The notes beneath the pieces were generated by a model. That model searched no databases and was not told the DNA's origin. It saw only the letters and a program-made list of their open reading frames with translations. Made by a program: the position numbers and the translations under genes. DNA of 64,000 nucleotides from JAJXWB01 sp036796555 (GTDB lineage Bacteria; Pseudomonadota; Alphaproteobacteria; Rhizobiales; Beijerinckiaceae): assembly GCA_036796555.1 (NCBI GenBank), contig DAIRCS010000003.1, positions 34,080 through 98,079 of the forward strand, in the 5' to 3' direction. Positions 18,746 to 26,738 of this stretch are shown here, piece by piece; position 1 is the stretch's first letter; each line of letters begins with the position of its first letter.

Positions 18746-19399
18746 TCAGGCGATTGTGTCGAACAGCCTGAAAATCCACCAGACCTGATGGGCGAGCATC
18801 AAGGTCACGAGCGCGATATGGACGCGCCGGTCGCGCGAAATGGCCGCCAGCATGCAGGCGCCGACGAGGATCGGCGTGCGTAGCAGGTATTCGCCGCCGA
18901 AGCGGGCCATGTGGGCTTCGCCCTTCATGAGCGTATCGACTATGTCCAGAAGGTAGGTCAGCGCCAGGATGCCGAAGAACCAGGCGCGGCGAGCGTAGAA
19001 GAATTCCTCGTAGCTGCCGTAGTCCTGCATGGAATCCGGGAACAGCAGCGCGCAGAGCATGAACAGCGTGATCGCGTATCCGATGACGAACAGGTATTTG
19101 CCGAAGGTCCAGTCCTGAATCTGGAAAAGGCCGAACTCCCACCACCAAAAATGCACCAGCATCAGCAGAAGCGAGGCGACCCAACCGAGGTGGAGGGCCG
19201 AGACCCGGTGCTGCGCCGGATGCTGGATGATTCGCGCCACGCCCGAAAGCAGACGCGTCATCCCCAGACCGATCACCATGCCCATGACGATGCGAATATG
19301 CGGAAAGATGTCGCGGGCCGAAAAGGTCTGCTGGTCCAATGCGTCGCTCTCCTTCCGGACCAGGCCCATCGGCGCCCGGTCAACGCGGTCGCGGGACAT
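18746..19399 (-). CDS. Hypothetical membrane protein with about five helices
   Basis: A 217-residue protein that I do not recognise. Hydrophobic stretches lie at about residues 35-55, 67-88, 98-120, 137-155 and 170-200, with many Trp and aromatic residues (VHFWWWEFGLFQIQDW). The N-terminal 30 residues are polar. The ribosome site is weak; ATG at 19399 is used, but an in-frame ATG at 19369 is equally possible. It is a single gene between the importer operon and the amidase, separated from both by non-coding sequence. A short coding-like remnant lies immediately upstream on the same strand. Confidence 0.7.
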   Translation of the reverse strand: MSRDRVDRAPMGLVRKESDALDQQTFSARDIFPHIRIVMGMVIGLGMTRLLSGVARIIQHPAQHRVSALHLGWVASLLLMLVHFWWWEFGLFQIQDWTFGKYLFVIGYAITLFMLCALLFPDSMQDYGSYEEFFYARRAWFFGILALTYLLDIVDTLMKGEAHMARFGGEYLLRTPILVGACMLAAISRDRRVHIALVTLMLAHQVWWIFRLFDTIA

Positions 19400-19600
19400 G
19401 CCCGGCGGTCAATCGTCCGGATCGTCCACAAACAGCCCGCGCCGTGGCGCCCTTGATGATTGCCATATGCGAGGTTCGGCTCGCTGTTCTTGTCGAATTG
19501 CAGCGTGTCGTCAATGACGGCGTCGGGATTGCGTACCCGGCAGCCAACGCCATGGCGGCCGATGCGACCGCCCTCGTAGCGATAGTTGAACGCCGCCGCC
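19400..19600 (-). pseudogene. Possible coding remnant with no recognised family
   Basis: On the minus strand this stretch translates without stops into a protein-like sequence (NYRYEGGRIGRHGVG, then RNPDAVIDDTLQFDKNSEPN). Its third positions are strongly GC-rich and its composition is balanced, unlike the Arg-rich shadow frames seen elsewhere. There is no good start upstream, and it runs into the start of the membrane protein at 19399 in a different frame. It may be the remnant of a decayed gene. I cannot assign a family. Confidence 0.3.
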
Positions 19601-19665
19601 GATGATGACGGCGCGCGCCTGCCCAGGCCCCGCAGAAACAAGGCGATCGCACGCAAAGTTTTGCA

Positions 19666-21072
19666 TCAGCTTTCGCGCCGGCGCCCGAATTCGGGTTCGA
19701 CACGAACGCCCGCTTCCACCGCGGCCGCGAATTCCAGCAACGACAGGTCCTGGCCGCGCGCGGCGATGATCTGCATGCCGAACGGTAGCCCCTGCGCCGT
19801 TCGCCCGCACGGCACGGAGATCGCGGGTATGCGCGCATGATTGACGAAAGGCGTAAAGACGGCATGCGCCCGTGGCGTCGCGGGCCGTCCGCCGATCATC
19901 GGCGGCCCAGGCAAATCGAGGGGCCAAGCCGCACAAGGAACAGTTGGCGCAAGCAGGATGTCGACATCTCGAAAGAAGACGCCGAACGCAAACGCGATCT
20001 GTCGGCTCGCATCGAGCGCGCGCGCCACGTCCACCCCGCTGCGCGCCAGACCGCTTTCGATCTGTTTCCCGATATCGGAATCGAAAAGCCCGGGCTCCCG
20101 ACGAAACGCCTCGCCGTAGAGCGCCGCCAGACCGGCGTGCTGCAACGGCATGATCGCGTCCTCGGTCGCGGCGGCCGGCCAGACGGGATCGCGGTCCTCG
20201 ATGTCGAAGCCAGCCCTTCGCAAACGTTCGACGGCGGCATCGAGCCCTTGCGCCACTTCATCGTCAACGGCGACATCGAGGCCGAGGCGCGGCGACCATG
20301 CAATGCGCGAGTCCCTCGGCGCCTTCCGCGGCTGCGACAAGACGATTGACTCCGGATCGCGCGCATCCGGACCGGCCAGAGCCGCGAAGGCGAGCCTGAC
20401 ATCATCGACGCAGCCTCCAATCGGCGCCATGACCGAAACGCCGTGACATGGCTCCGCGAAGCCCGGTCCATAGGGGATCGCGCCATAGGACGGCTTGAAG
20501 CCCACGACGCCAACATGGGCGGGCGGCCTGCGGCTCGATCCGCCGGCGTCCGTGCCCAGCGCGAGCGGCGCAAGGCCCGCCGCAACCGCCACGGCGGGGC
20601 CGCCCGAAGACCCACCCGGCGTAAGCGCGGGATCGAGCGGATGGCGCGTAGGACCGAACAATGGGCTCGTCGTCACGCCCTTGCAGGCGAATTCGGACGT
20701 CGCGCCAATGCCGACGATTACGGCGCCTGCGCTTTGCAGGCGTTCAACCGCAATTGCGCTTCTCGGCGCAACGAAATCGCCGAACAGGCGCGAGCCCTGC
20801 GTCACACGCCAGCCCTCGACCCAGATGTTGTCCTTGACGACGACGGGAACGCCCGCGAGCGGAAGCGCTTGTCCCGAACGAATCCGCTGATCGACCGCAT
20901 CCGCCGCGGCCATCGTGCGTTCGACGTCCATCGTCACGATCGCGTTCATCGCCGACGCCCGCGCGATCCGGCCAAGCGCGGCCTCGGCGCATTCCCGCGC
21001 GGAAGCTCTGCCTAGGTTCACATCGGCCGCAATCTGACGAGCGTTCATGACGTGGCGTCTCACTCCGATCAT
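19666..21072 (-). CDS. Amidase (amidase signature family)
   Basis: A 468-residue amidase-signature enzyme, which hydrolyses amide bonds with a Ser-cisSer-Lys triad. The Lys is K80 in VPVVVKDNIW, the cis-Ser lies in TPGGSSGGP (residues 151-159) and the nucleophile Ser is in GTDAGGSSRRPP (S179). The GVVGFKPSYG block follows as in the family. The nucleophile region reads GGSSRRPPAH rather than the usual GGSIR.PA. The start at 21072 overlaps the preceding racemase-like stop as ATGA; a second ATG at 21048 is a plausible alternative. It is the last gene of the minus arm of the GntR locus. A role in cleaving a linear amide or carbamoyl intermediate is inferred. Confidence 0.9.
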   Translation of the reverse strand: MIGVRRHVMNARQIAADVNLGRASARECAEAALGRIARASAMNAIVTMDVERTMAAADAVDQRIRSGQALPLAGVPVVVKDNIWVEGWRVTQGSRLFGDFVAPRSAIAVERLQSAGAVIVGIGATSEFACKGVTTSPLFGPTRHPLDPALTPGGSSGGPAVAVAAGLAPLALGTDAGGSSRRPPAHVGVVGFKPSYGAIPYGPGFAEPCHGVSVMAPIGGCVDDVRLAFAALAGPDARDPESIVLSQPRKAPRDSRIAWSPRLGLDVAVDDEVAQGLDAAVERLRRAGFDIEDRDPVWPAAATEDAIMPLQHAGLAALYGEAFRREPGLFDSDIGKQIESGLARSGVDVARALDASRQIAFAFGVFFRDVDILLAPTVPCAAWPLDLPGPPMIGGRPATPRAHAVFTPFVNHARIPAISVPCGRTAQGLPFGMQIIAARGQDLSLLEFAAAVEAGVRVEPEFGRRRES

Positions 21073-21818
21073 CCGTCGCGATGTTCGAGCCGCGCCGCCA
21101 GCGCATCGGCAAGCCCCGTCGTCGGCTTTGCGGCCGGGCGGCGGAAGGCGCCCGCACTCGCCTTGCGTAAGCGAAGAGCGACCATCGCCTCGGCCATTTT
21201 GACCGCGGCGACGACCTGGTCGATCACGGGAACGGGAATTCGGCTCTCGACGCGGCCGGCGAGCCCCGAAAGCGGAGCGCCCGCGAAGATGAGCGCATCC
21301 GCCTGATCCGTTTCGATAGCGCGCAAGGCCAGGTCGACGAGAACCTGTTCCTTCTCATGTTGCACGTCGCCAATTTCGCGGAAGCCTCCGTCGAGCGTCC
21401 GGACGCCGGCGCAACGGCCCCAAAGTCCGTGCATGCGCACGCATTCCTCGTACCATGGCGCGAGCGGGGGCGCGAAGGTGACAATGGAAAAACGCCGACC
21501 CGCCATGCAGGCAGCAAGCATCGCCGCTTCGGCCATTCCCACGACGGGCATATCGAACAGTTCGCGCGCGGCGAACAGGGCGGGATCGCCAAAGGCGGCG
21601 ATAATGGCGGCGTCGACCCCGCGATGCGCCTCCGCCAGCGTTTCAAGCGCTATCGCGCCCGCGATCTGGGCCTCGGCCCGCGTTGAAATATAGGGCACCC
21701 CACGCGGCGCCGTGCGCCCGGCGATTTGAGTGCCGACGGCCGCTGCTCCACGCGCGACGTGCAGCATCAGGTCGGTGACATCGGCGCGCGTGTTGGGATT
21801 GAGGAGAAGGATGTTCAT
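21069..21818 (-). CDS. Asp/Glu/hydantoin racemase-fold protein lacking the usual cysteines
   Basis: A 249-residue protein of the Asp/Glu/hydantoin racemase superfamily. It begins MNILLLNPNTRADVTDLML, the usual N-terminal block with the substrate-binding NPNT. The two catalytic Cys positions of hydantoin and allantoin racemases are not Cys here: the first block reads IIAAFGDP (Ala75) and the second reads IFAGAPLSGL (Ala181). Racemisation by the standard two-base mechanism therefore looks impossible. It may be a different lyase or isomerase, or bind without catalysing. It starts two bases after the GntR stop and overlaps the amidase start. Confidence 0.82.
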   Translation of the reverse strand: MNILLLNPNTRADVTDLMLHVARGAAAVGTQIAGRTAPRGVPYISTRAEAQIAGAIALETLAEAHRGVDAAIIAAFGDPALFAARELFDMPVVGMAEAAMLAACMAGRRFSIVTFAPPLAPWYEECVRMHGLWGRCAGVRTLDGGFREIGDVQHEKEQVLVDLALRAIETDQADALIFAGAPLSGLAGRVESRIPVPVIDQVVAAVKMAEAMVALRLRKASAGAFRRPAAKPTTGLADALAARLEHRDG

Positions 21819-21820
21819 GA

Positions 21821-22492
21821 TCAGGCGGCCGACCGCGCCGCTTCCGCCGAGGCGAGCACCTCGCGCAGCGCCGTTCCGGTGCGCAGCACATGCGCTCCGA
21901 GCAAGGCGCCGGCGCGCGCGCTGTCGCGCGCCTCGATCGCCGCAAGAATGGCGCGGTGCTCGCCGACGGAAGCGCTCCAGCGGCGTTCGGCGCCCAGCGC
22001 CAGATAGCGGGCGCGCTCGGCGCGCGCGAGCAATGTCGCATGCGCTTCGCGCAGTGGCATGTTGCGCGCGGCCTGCACGATCAGTCCGTGAATTTCGCCG
22101 TTGATGGCGAAATAATCGTCGAGCCGGCCTGCGGCGTGGAACTCCTCCATCTTCGTCTGCAGGGATCCCAGGCGGGCGATGACGCGGGCGCTTGCGCGTT
22201 GCGCGGCGAGTTCCGCCGCCAGCCGCTCTATGCCGGCGAGGGCTTCGAAAGTCTCGAACACCGCATCGAAATCGAGCGCCGCCACGCGAGGACTGCGATT
22301 GCGGCGCAATTCGATGAGTCCCTCCGCGGCGAGCAGCTTCATCGCCTCGCGCAGCGGCGTGCGCGAAACGCCGAGGGCGCGCGAAAGTTCGGTCTCCTGC
22401 GTCTCCGCGCCCGGCTCGAGCTCTCCCTTGATGATCATCGCCCGCATGCGCGCGGCCGCGCGCTCGTGCAACCCGGCTCGCCGAATTTTCAT
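21821..22492 (-). CDS. GntR family transcriptional regulator, FCD type
   Basis: A 223-residue regulator. The N-terminal winged HTH (residues 5-70) includes AAARMRAMIIKGELEPG, ELSRALGVSRTPLREAMKLL and a wing ending in SPRVA. The C-terminal all-helical FCD domain has the metal-binding pattern D...H, then H..H-type residues (EIHGLI, GEHRAIL, GAHVL). The ATG at 22492 was chosen because GGAG lies four bases upstream and the family HTH starts right there. It sits between the two arms of the locus and probably represses both through the palindrome at 22632-22652, released by a pathway acid. Confidence 0.92.
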   Translation of the reverse strand: MKIRRAGLHERAAARMRAMIIKGELEPGAETQETELSRALGVSRTPLREAMKLLAAEGLIELRRNRSPRVAALDFDAVFETFEALAGIERLAAELAAQRASARVIARLGSLQTKMEEFHAAGRLDDYFAINGEIHGLIVQAARNMPLREAHATLLARAERARYLALGAERRWSASVGEHRAILAAIEARDSARAGALLGAHVLRTGTALREVLASAEAARSAA

Positions 22493-22631
22493 GTTTCTCC
22501 GCGAGGGATCGATGTCCGGTTTCCTGCCCACGTCGCTGTTCCGTTGCCGCTGCTGAGAGACTAGCCAAATACACGCAATCTGCATGCTACAAAATATAGC
22601 AAATACGCGCATATTGTAAGCGTTAGGCACT

Positions 22632-22652
22632 AATTGCATGCAGAATGCAATT
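22632..22652. promoter_or_regulatory. Candidate GntR operator between divergent arms
   Basis: AATTGCAT-N5-ATGCAATT is a perfect inverted repeat with eight-base arms, in the AT-rich 236 bp between the GntR gene and the importer operon. It lies 77 bp before the start at 22729 and 140 bp from the GntR start. Looser copies of TGCATG and ATACACGCAAT/ATACGCGCAT occur at 22568-22615. FCD-type GntR proteins bind sites of this size. Confidence 0.55.
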
Positions 22653-22728
22653 TGACCATTGCGTGTCCATTTCCGCTACCTGATGATCCACCGCGACTGA
22701 AGGCGGCGGGTCACGACGGAGATCACCA

Positions 22729-23727
22729 ATGGCGAAATCGACAGCGTTTTTTCTGCTGGCGTTGGGAGTGGCCACGACGCCCGCGCTGGCGCAGACCGGG
22801 CCGGGCGTGAAGCTCGGCTTCGCGAAGTGCGCGCATTGCCTGCCGATGTCTCTTACGCCCGGCTACACGAAAGCGACGACGATCGACGCGATCGCGTTCA
22901 ACTCCGGCAACGACGTCCTGACGGCCCTGATTTCGAAAAGCATCGATGTCGCACAGGTCACCTATCTCCATTACGTCACTGCGCTCGACAAGGGCTTCGA
23001 CGTCGTCGCCGTATCCGGCCAGATCAACGGCGGCTCCGAATGCCTGTCTTCCTCCAGGCTGGCGCTGCCCGCGGAGGATTGGGCCGCCTTCAAGGCGATG
23101 GTGACGAAAGCCAAGGCCGACGGGACGCCCTTGAAGGTCGCGGCGTCGCGGGGCAACGCGCAGGACATTCACATGCGCGGCGCGTTTCTCAAGCAGGGTA
23201 TCGATCCCAACAAGGACATTCAGTTCGTCAATATTCCCAATCCCGCCGACCATATGGCCGCCCTGCAGCGCGGCGACGTCGACATGATCTGCTCGGTCGA
23301 GCCTTTCGCCTCGCAGATACGCCTGTCCGGGGCCGGCAAGCATTTCGTCCTCCCCTACGATCAGGCGGCGGGCGACCTGACCAATCTGATCGTGACACGA
23401 TCGGACGTCATCGCGAACCAACCGCAGGCCGTTCAGGGCGTCGTGGACGCGGTCGTCGCGCTCAACGAGAAGCTGAAGACAGACAAGACCCCGTGGATCG
23501 ACGTCATCAACAAGCTCACGGGGCTCGACAAGGCCGTCGCCGCCGAAGCCCTCAAGAACGCTTTCCCCGACGCGGCCATTCACCGTCCCCAGACCCTGGC
23601 GATCGCGACGATGATGCGGGATCTCAAATATATTTCGAAGGACGTCTCGGCCGAGGTGGAGAAGAACCTGAACTATTCCTTCCTCGAGAAGGCGACGGGA
23701 AAGTCGAAAAATGACCTTGGCTACTGA
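22729..23727 (+). CDS. ABC transporter substrate-binding protein (SsuA/TauA/NMT1-like)
   Basis: A 332-residue periplasmic binding protein of the nitrate/sulfonate/NMT1 class. The signal peptide ends at about residue 22 (TPALAQ). The mature protein starts with a short first strand, KLGFAKCAHCLP, containing a CxxC pair that is unusual for the class, and continues with the family features (GNDVLTALISKSIDVA). The ligand is unknown; NMT1-like proteins bind pyrimidines, taurine, sulfonates or aromatic acids. GGAG precedes the ATG. The gene overlaps the permease gene by 17 bases and heads the plus arm of the GntR locus. Confidence 0.88.
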   Translation: MAKSTAFFLLALGVATTPALAQTGPGVKLGFAKCAHCLPMSLTPGYTKATTIDAIAFNSGNDVLTALISKSIDVAQVTYLHYVTALDKGFDVVAVSGQINGGSECLSSSRLALPAEDWAAFKAMVTKAKADGTPLKVAASRGNAQDIHMRGAFLKQGIDPNKDIQFVNIPNPADHMAALQRGDVDMICSVEPFASQIRLSGAGKHFVLPYDQAAGDLTNLIVTRSDVIANQPQAVQGVVDAVVALNEKLKTDKTPWIDVINKLTGLDKAVAAEALKNAFPDAAIHRPQTLAIATMMRDLKYISKDVSAEVEKNLNYSFLEKATGKSKNDLGY

Positions 23728-24562
23728 AACCCGGCTCGCGCCGCCGTCGCGCGCGATCGCAATGCGGTTCGGACGCGGAATCGAGCGGCTCATCGTGCCG
23801 GCGCTCCTGCTGGCGGGTTGGGAGGTTTTCGCGCGCTCGGGCTATCTCCCGTCCTCGCTCCTGCCGGCGCCCAGCGCCGTGCTGCATGCATTGGCCGACT
23901 GGATATTCGGCTTCGACGAGACGACGCAGAGCTATTCCGGCCATTGGATCGGCGACGCCGCCGCCAGCGCGTTGCGCGTCTTCGCGGGCTTCGCTCTGGC
24001 GAGCGTCCTTGGCGTGCTCGCCGGCGTCGGCATCGGCTGGTCGCGGTTCGTCGAAAAGGCGCTCGAGCCGACCCTGCAAATGCTCCGGCCGATTCCTCCG
24101 GTTTCCTGGATCCCGCTTGCGATCATCTGGTTCGGCATCGCCAACAAGCCCGCGATCTTCCTCGTATTTCTGGGGGCTTTCTTTCCGGTGCTGATGAATA
24201 CGATTCACGGCGTCAAGACGGTGGATCGCAACCTCGTGCGCGCGGGCGCGATGATGGGCGCGACGGAGCGGCAGATGCTTGTCGACATCGTCTTCCCCTC
24301 GGCGTTGCCCTCGATCTTCGCCGGTCTGCGCATCGCCGTGGGATCGGCGTGGATGCTGACCGTCACCGCCGAGATGGTCGCGGTGAAGAGCGGCCTTGGC
24401 TACGTTCTGTGGGATTCCTATTACTTCCTGCGCTACGACATCGTGCTCGCCGCCATGATCTCGATCGGCGTATTGGGCTTTCTGTCCGATCTCGGCATCA
24501 AGGCGTTGATGGGCCGGGTTCTGCGCTGGCAACGCGCCACAACCGTACAGGGACGCGCATGA
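23711..24562 (+). CDS. ABC transporter permease (SsuC/TauC type)
   Basis: A 283-residue inner-membrane permease with about six hydrophobic segments. It has the family start RLIVPALLLAGWEVFARSGY, the LPAPSAVL loop, and the coupling motif RAGAMMGATERQMLVDIVFP at about residues 178-197. The later GSAWMLTVTAEMVAVKSGLG is also characteristic of SsuC/TauC. It overlaps both neighbours: 17 bases with the binding protein and an ATGA with the ATPase. Confidence 0.92.
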   Translation: MTLATETRLAPPSRAIAMRFGRGIERLIVPALLLAGWEVFARSGYLPSSLLPAPSAVLHALADWIFGFDETTQSYSGHWIGDAAASALRVFAGFALASVLGVLAGVGIGWSRFVEKALEPTLQMLRPIPPVSWIPLAIIWFGIANKPAIFLVFLGAFFPVLMNTIHGVKTVDRNLVRAGAMMGATERQMLVDIVFPSALPSIFAGLRIAVGSAWMLTVTAEMVAVKSGLGYVLWDSYYFLRYDIVLAAMISIGVLGFLSDLGIKALMGRVLRWQRATTVQGRA

Positions 24563-25338
24563 TGGCGGCCATCGAGCTTCGCAATGTCGTGAAAGTCTTC
24601 TCCGATCCCAAGCGGGGCCGGGAGCTTCTCACGCTTGACAACATCAACCTTGACATCGAGGCCAACGAATTCGTCTGCTTGCTGGGGCCGTCCGGCTGCG
24701 GCAAGTCCACCCTGCTCAATATCATCGCCGGCTTCGAGCAGCCGACGTCGGGCGAGGCGCGGGTCGGCGGACGCGTTATCGACAGGCCGGGTTCCGACCG
24801 CGGCGTGGTGTTCCAGCAACCGACGCTGATGCCGTGGCTGACGGTGATCGACAATGTCGCATTTCATCTGCGTCTGAAGGGTGTCGCAAAATCCGAGCGC
24901 CATGCGCGCGCGAAAGAATATATCGATCTCGTGGGCCTGTCCGGTTTCGAGAATCACCATCCATCAGAACTCTCCGGCGGCATGAACCAACGCGTGGGCA
25001 TCGCGCGGGCGCTTCTCATGCAGCCGCGCGTGATCCTGATGGACGAGCCGTTCGCCGCACTCGATGCGCAGACAAAACTCGAAATGCAGGAAGAACTGGT
25101 CGCCATCTGGCAGCGTTACAGTTGCACGATCGTGTTCGTCACGCACAGCGTCGACGAGGCGCTTGTCCTCGGCAACAAGATCGTGGTCATGACGCGCCGG
25201 CCGGGGCGCATCCGCGAATGTGTGGATTTCGATCTGCCGCGCCCACGCGACATCACGAGCCCCGCCTTCAATGACGCCAAGCGCCGCGTGCTCGGTCTGA
25301 TTCGCGACGAATCGAGCCGTATCGCGCAGGTGGGTTGA
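24559..25338 (+). CDS. ABC transporter ATP-binding protein (SsuB/TauB type)
   Basis: A 259-residue ATPase. Walker A is GPSGCGKSTL, the Q-loop is VVFQQPTLMPWLTV, the signature is LSGGMNQR, Walker B is VILMDEPFAALD and the switch His is in VTHSVDEA. The sequence following is typical of taurine/nitrate importers (VVMTRRPGRI). The first of two consecutive ATG codons overlaps the permease stop (ATGA). This completes a full importer in front of four catabolic genes. Confidence 0.94.
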   Translation: MMAAIELRNVVKVFSDPKRGRELLTLDNINLDIEANEFVCLLGPSGCGKSTLLNIIAGFEQPTSGEARVGGRVIDRPGSDRGVVFQQPTLMPWLTVIDNVAFHLRLKGVAKSERHARAKEYIDLVGLSGFENHHPSELSGGMNQRVGIARALLMQPRVILMDEPFAALDAQTKLEMQEELVAIWQRYSCTIVFVTHSVDEALVLGNKIVVMTRRPGRIRECVDFDLPRPRDITSPAFNDAKRRVLGLIRDESSRIAQVG

Positions 25339-25340
25339 GA

Positions 25341-26738
25341 ATGGCGATCGAGTTATCCCCCGTGCGCGATTGCGATCTGCTGATCGCGGGAGGGTTCGTC
25401 GTCACGCTCGACGGCGAGGACCGGATCGTTCCGGACGGCGCGATAGCGATCGCCGGCGACAGAATAGCGGCTCTGGGCCTTTCCAACGAGATCGAGGCGG
25501 CATGGCGTCCGGCCCGGCGGATCGACGCGCGCGATCGGATCGTCATGCCGGGCCTGGTGAATGTTCACAATCACACGCCCCTGATGATCACGCGCGGCAT
25601 GATCGAGGATCTCGGCCATGCGCCCATGTTCACGGCCGGCGTGCCGCAGGGCCATCGCCTCAGCGAGCCGGAAGCGGCCGCGCTGTCGCGTCTGGGCGTT
25701 TACGAAATGTTGCGCACCGGCTGCACGACGATCGTCGATTTCTATCGCTACCCGCAAGCTTTGGCGCGGGCCCACGCCGACCTCGGCTCCCGCGCCATAG
25801 TCGCCGGCCGGATTCATGACGCCGATCCCGAAGAACTGACGCGGAAGCGCTATGTCTATTCGCGCGCCATCGGCGAGGAGTCGCTCGCGGAAAACGCGCG
25901 GCTGATCGAGGACTGGCACGGCCATGACAGCGGCCGCATCCGCTGCGATGTCGCGCCGCACGCGCCCGACACATGCTCCGACGCTCTCCTGACGCGCGTC
26001 CGGGAGATGGCGGAACTGACGGGCCGCAACGTTCACACCCACCTTTGCCAGAGCGTGGCCGAGGTCGAGCAGACGCGCGCGCGCAACGGGCGTTCGCCCG
26101 CCGAGACCCTGGCGGAGGCGGGGCTTCTCGACGACCGACTGATTGCCGCTCATTGCATCCACGTCTCGGACGACGACATCGAACTGATCGGCGGAAGCGG
26201 CGCCGCCATAGCCTATACGCCAATCGGCAACGCCAAGACCGGCCGCATCGCGCCTACCGCCAGGCTCATGCGGCGCGGAGCCCGTATGGCCTTGTGCACG
26301 GACACGTTTTCCGGCGACATGTTCGAGGCGATGCGCTGGGCCGTGGCGATGCAGCGCGTTCTCGGCGACGGCGACGGACTGAATGCGCAGACCGCGCTGC
26401 GTTGGGCCACGGCGGGCGGGGCCGCCGCGCTCGGGCTGGACAAGGAGATCGGCTCGCTCGAAGTCGGCAAGAAAGCCGACATCATTCTTCTCGACCGCGG
26501 CCAGCCGACGCTCGCGCCGGTGATCGATGGTTACGGGGTGCTCGTCTGGTCGAGCAACGGCAACAATGTCAGGACCTCGATCATCGACGGTAAGCTCGTT
26601 CTGGACGAGGGTCAGTTGACGCGCGTCAACGGGGCCGCAATCGTCCGCGAGGCGCAGGCGGTCGCGGAAAGCCTTTGGCGCCGCGCAGGCCGCGAACCTG
26701 CGGCCCTTGCAGGCGCCGGCGCGAGGGACGTGGCGTGA
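25341..26738 (+). CDS. Amidohydrolase, ATZ/TRZ deaminase type
   Basis: A 465-residue amidohydrolase resembling cytosine/guanine/triazine deaminases. Metal ligands appear as VNVHNHTP (HxH), NVHTHLCQS (His), AAHCIHVSD (His) and LCTDTFSGDMFEAM (Asp). The C-terminal beta-sandwich with the EVGKKADIILLD block is typical. It would hydrolyse a C-N bond on a nitrogen ring or deaminate an exocyclic amine. The ATG at 25341 has AGGTGG upstream; a TTG six bases earlier overlaps the ATPase stop. The gene overlaps the next one by four bases (GTGA). The substrate is presumably what the upstream importer brings in. Confidence 0.88.
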   Translation: MAIELSPVRDCDLLIAGGFVVTLDGEDRIVPDGAIAIAGDRIAALGLSNEIEAAWRPARRIDARDRIVMPGLVNVHNHTPLMITRGMIEDLGHAPMFTAGVPQGHRLSEPEAAALSRLGVYEMLRTGCTTIVDFYRYPQALARAHADLGSRAIVAGRIHDADPEELTRKRYVYSRAIGEESLAENARLIEDWHGHDSGRIRCDVAPHAPDTCSDALLTRVREMAELTGRNVHTHLCQSVAEVEQTRARNGRSPAETLAEAGLLDDRLIAAHCIHVSDDDIELIGGSGAAIAYTPIGNAKTGRIAPTARLMRRGARMALCTDTFSGDMFEAMRWAVAMQRVLGDGDGLNAQTALRWATAGGAAALGLDKEIGSLEVGKKADIILLDRGQPTLAPVIDGYGVLVWSSNGNNVRTSIIDGKLVLDEGQLTRVNGAAIVREAQAVAESLWRRAGREPAALAGAGARDVA

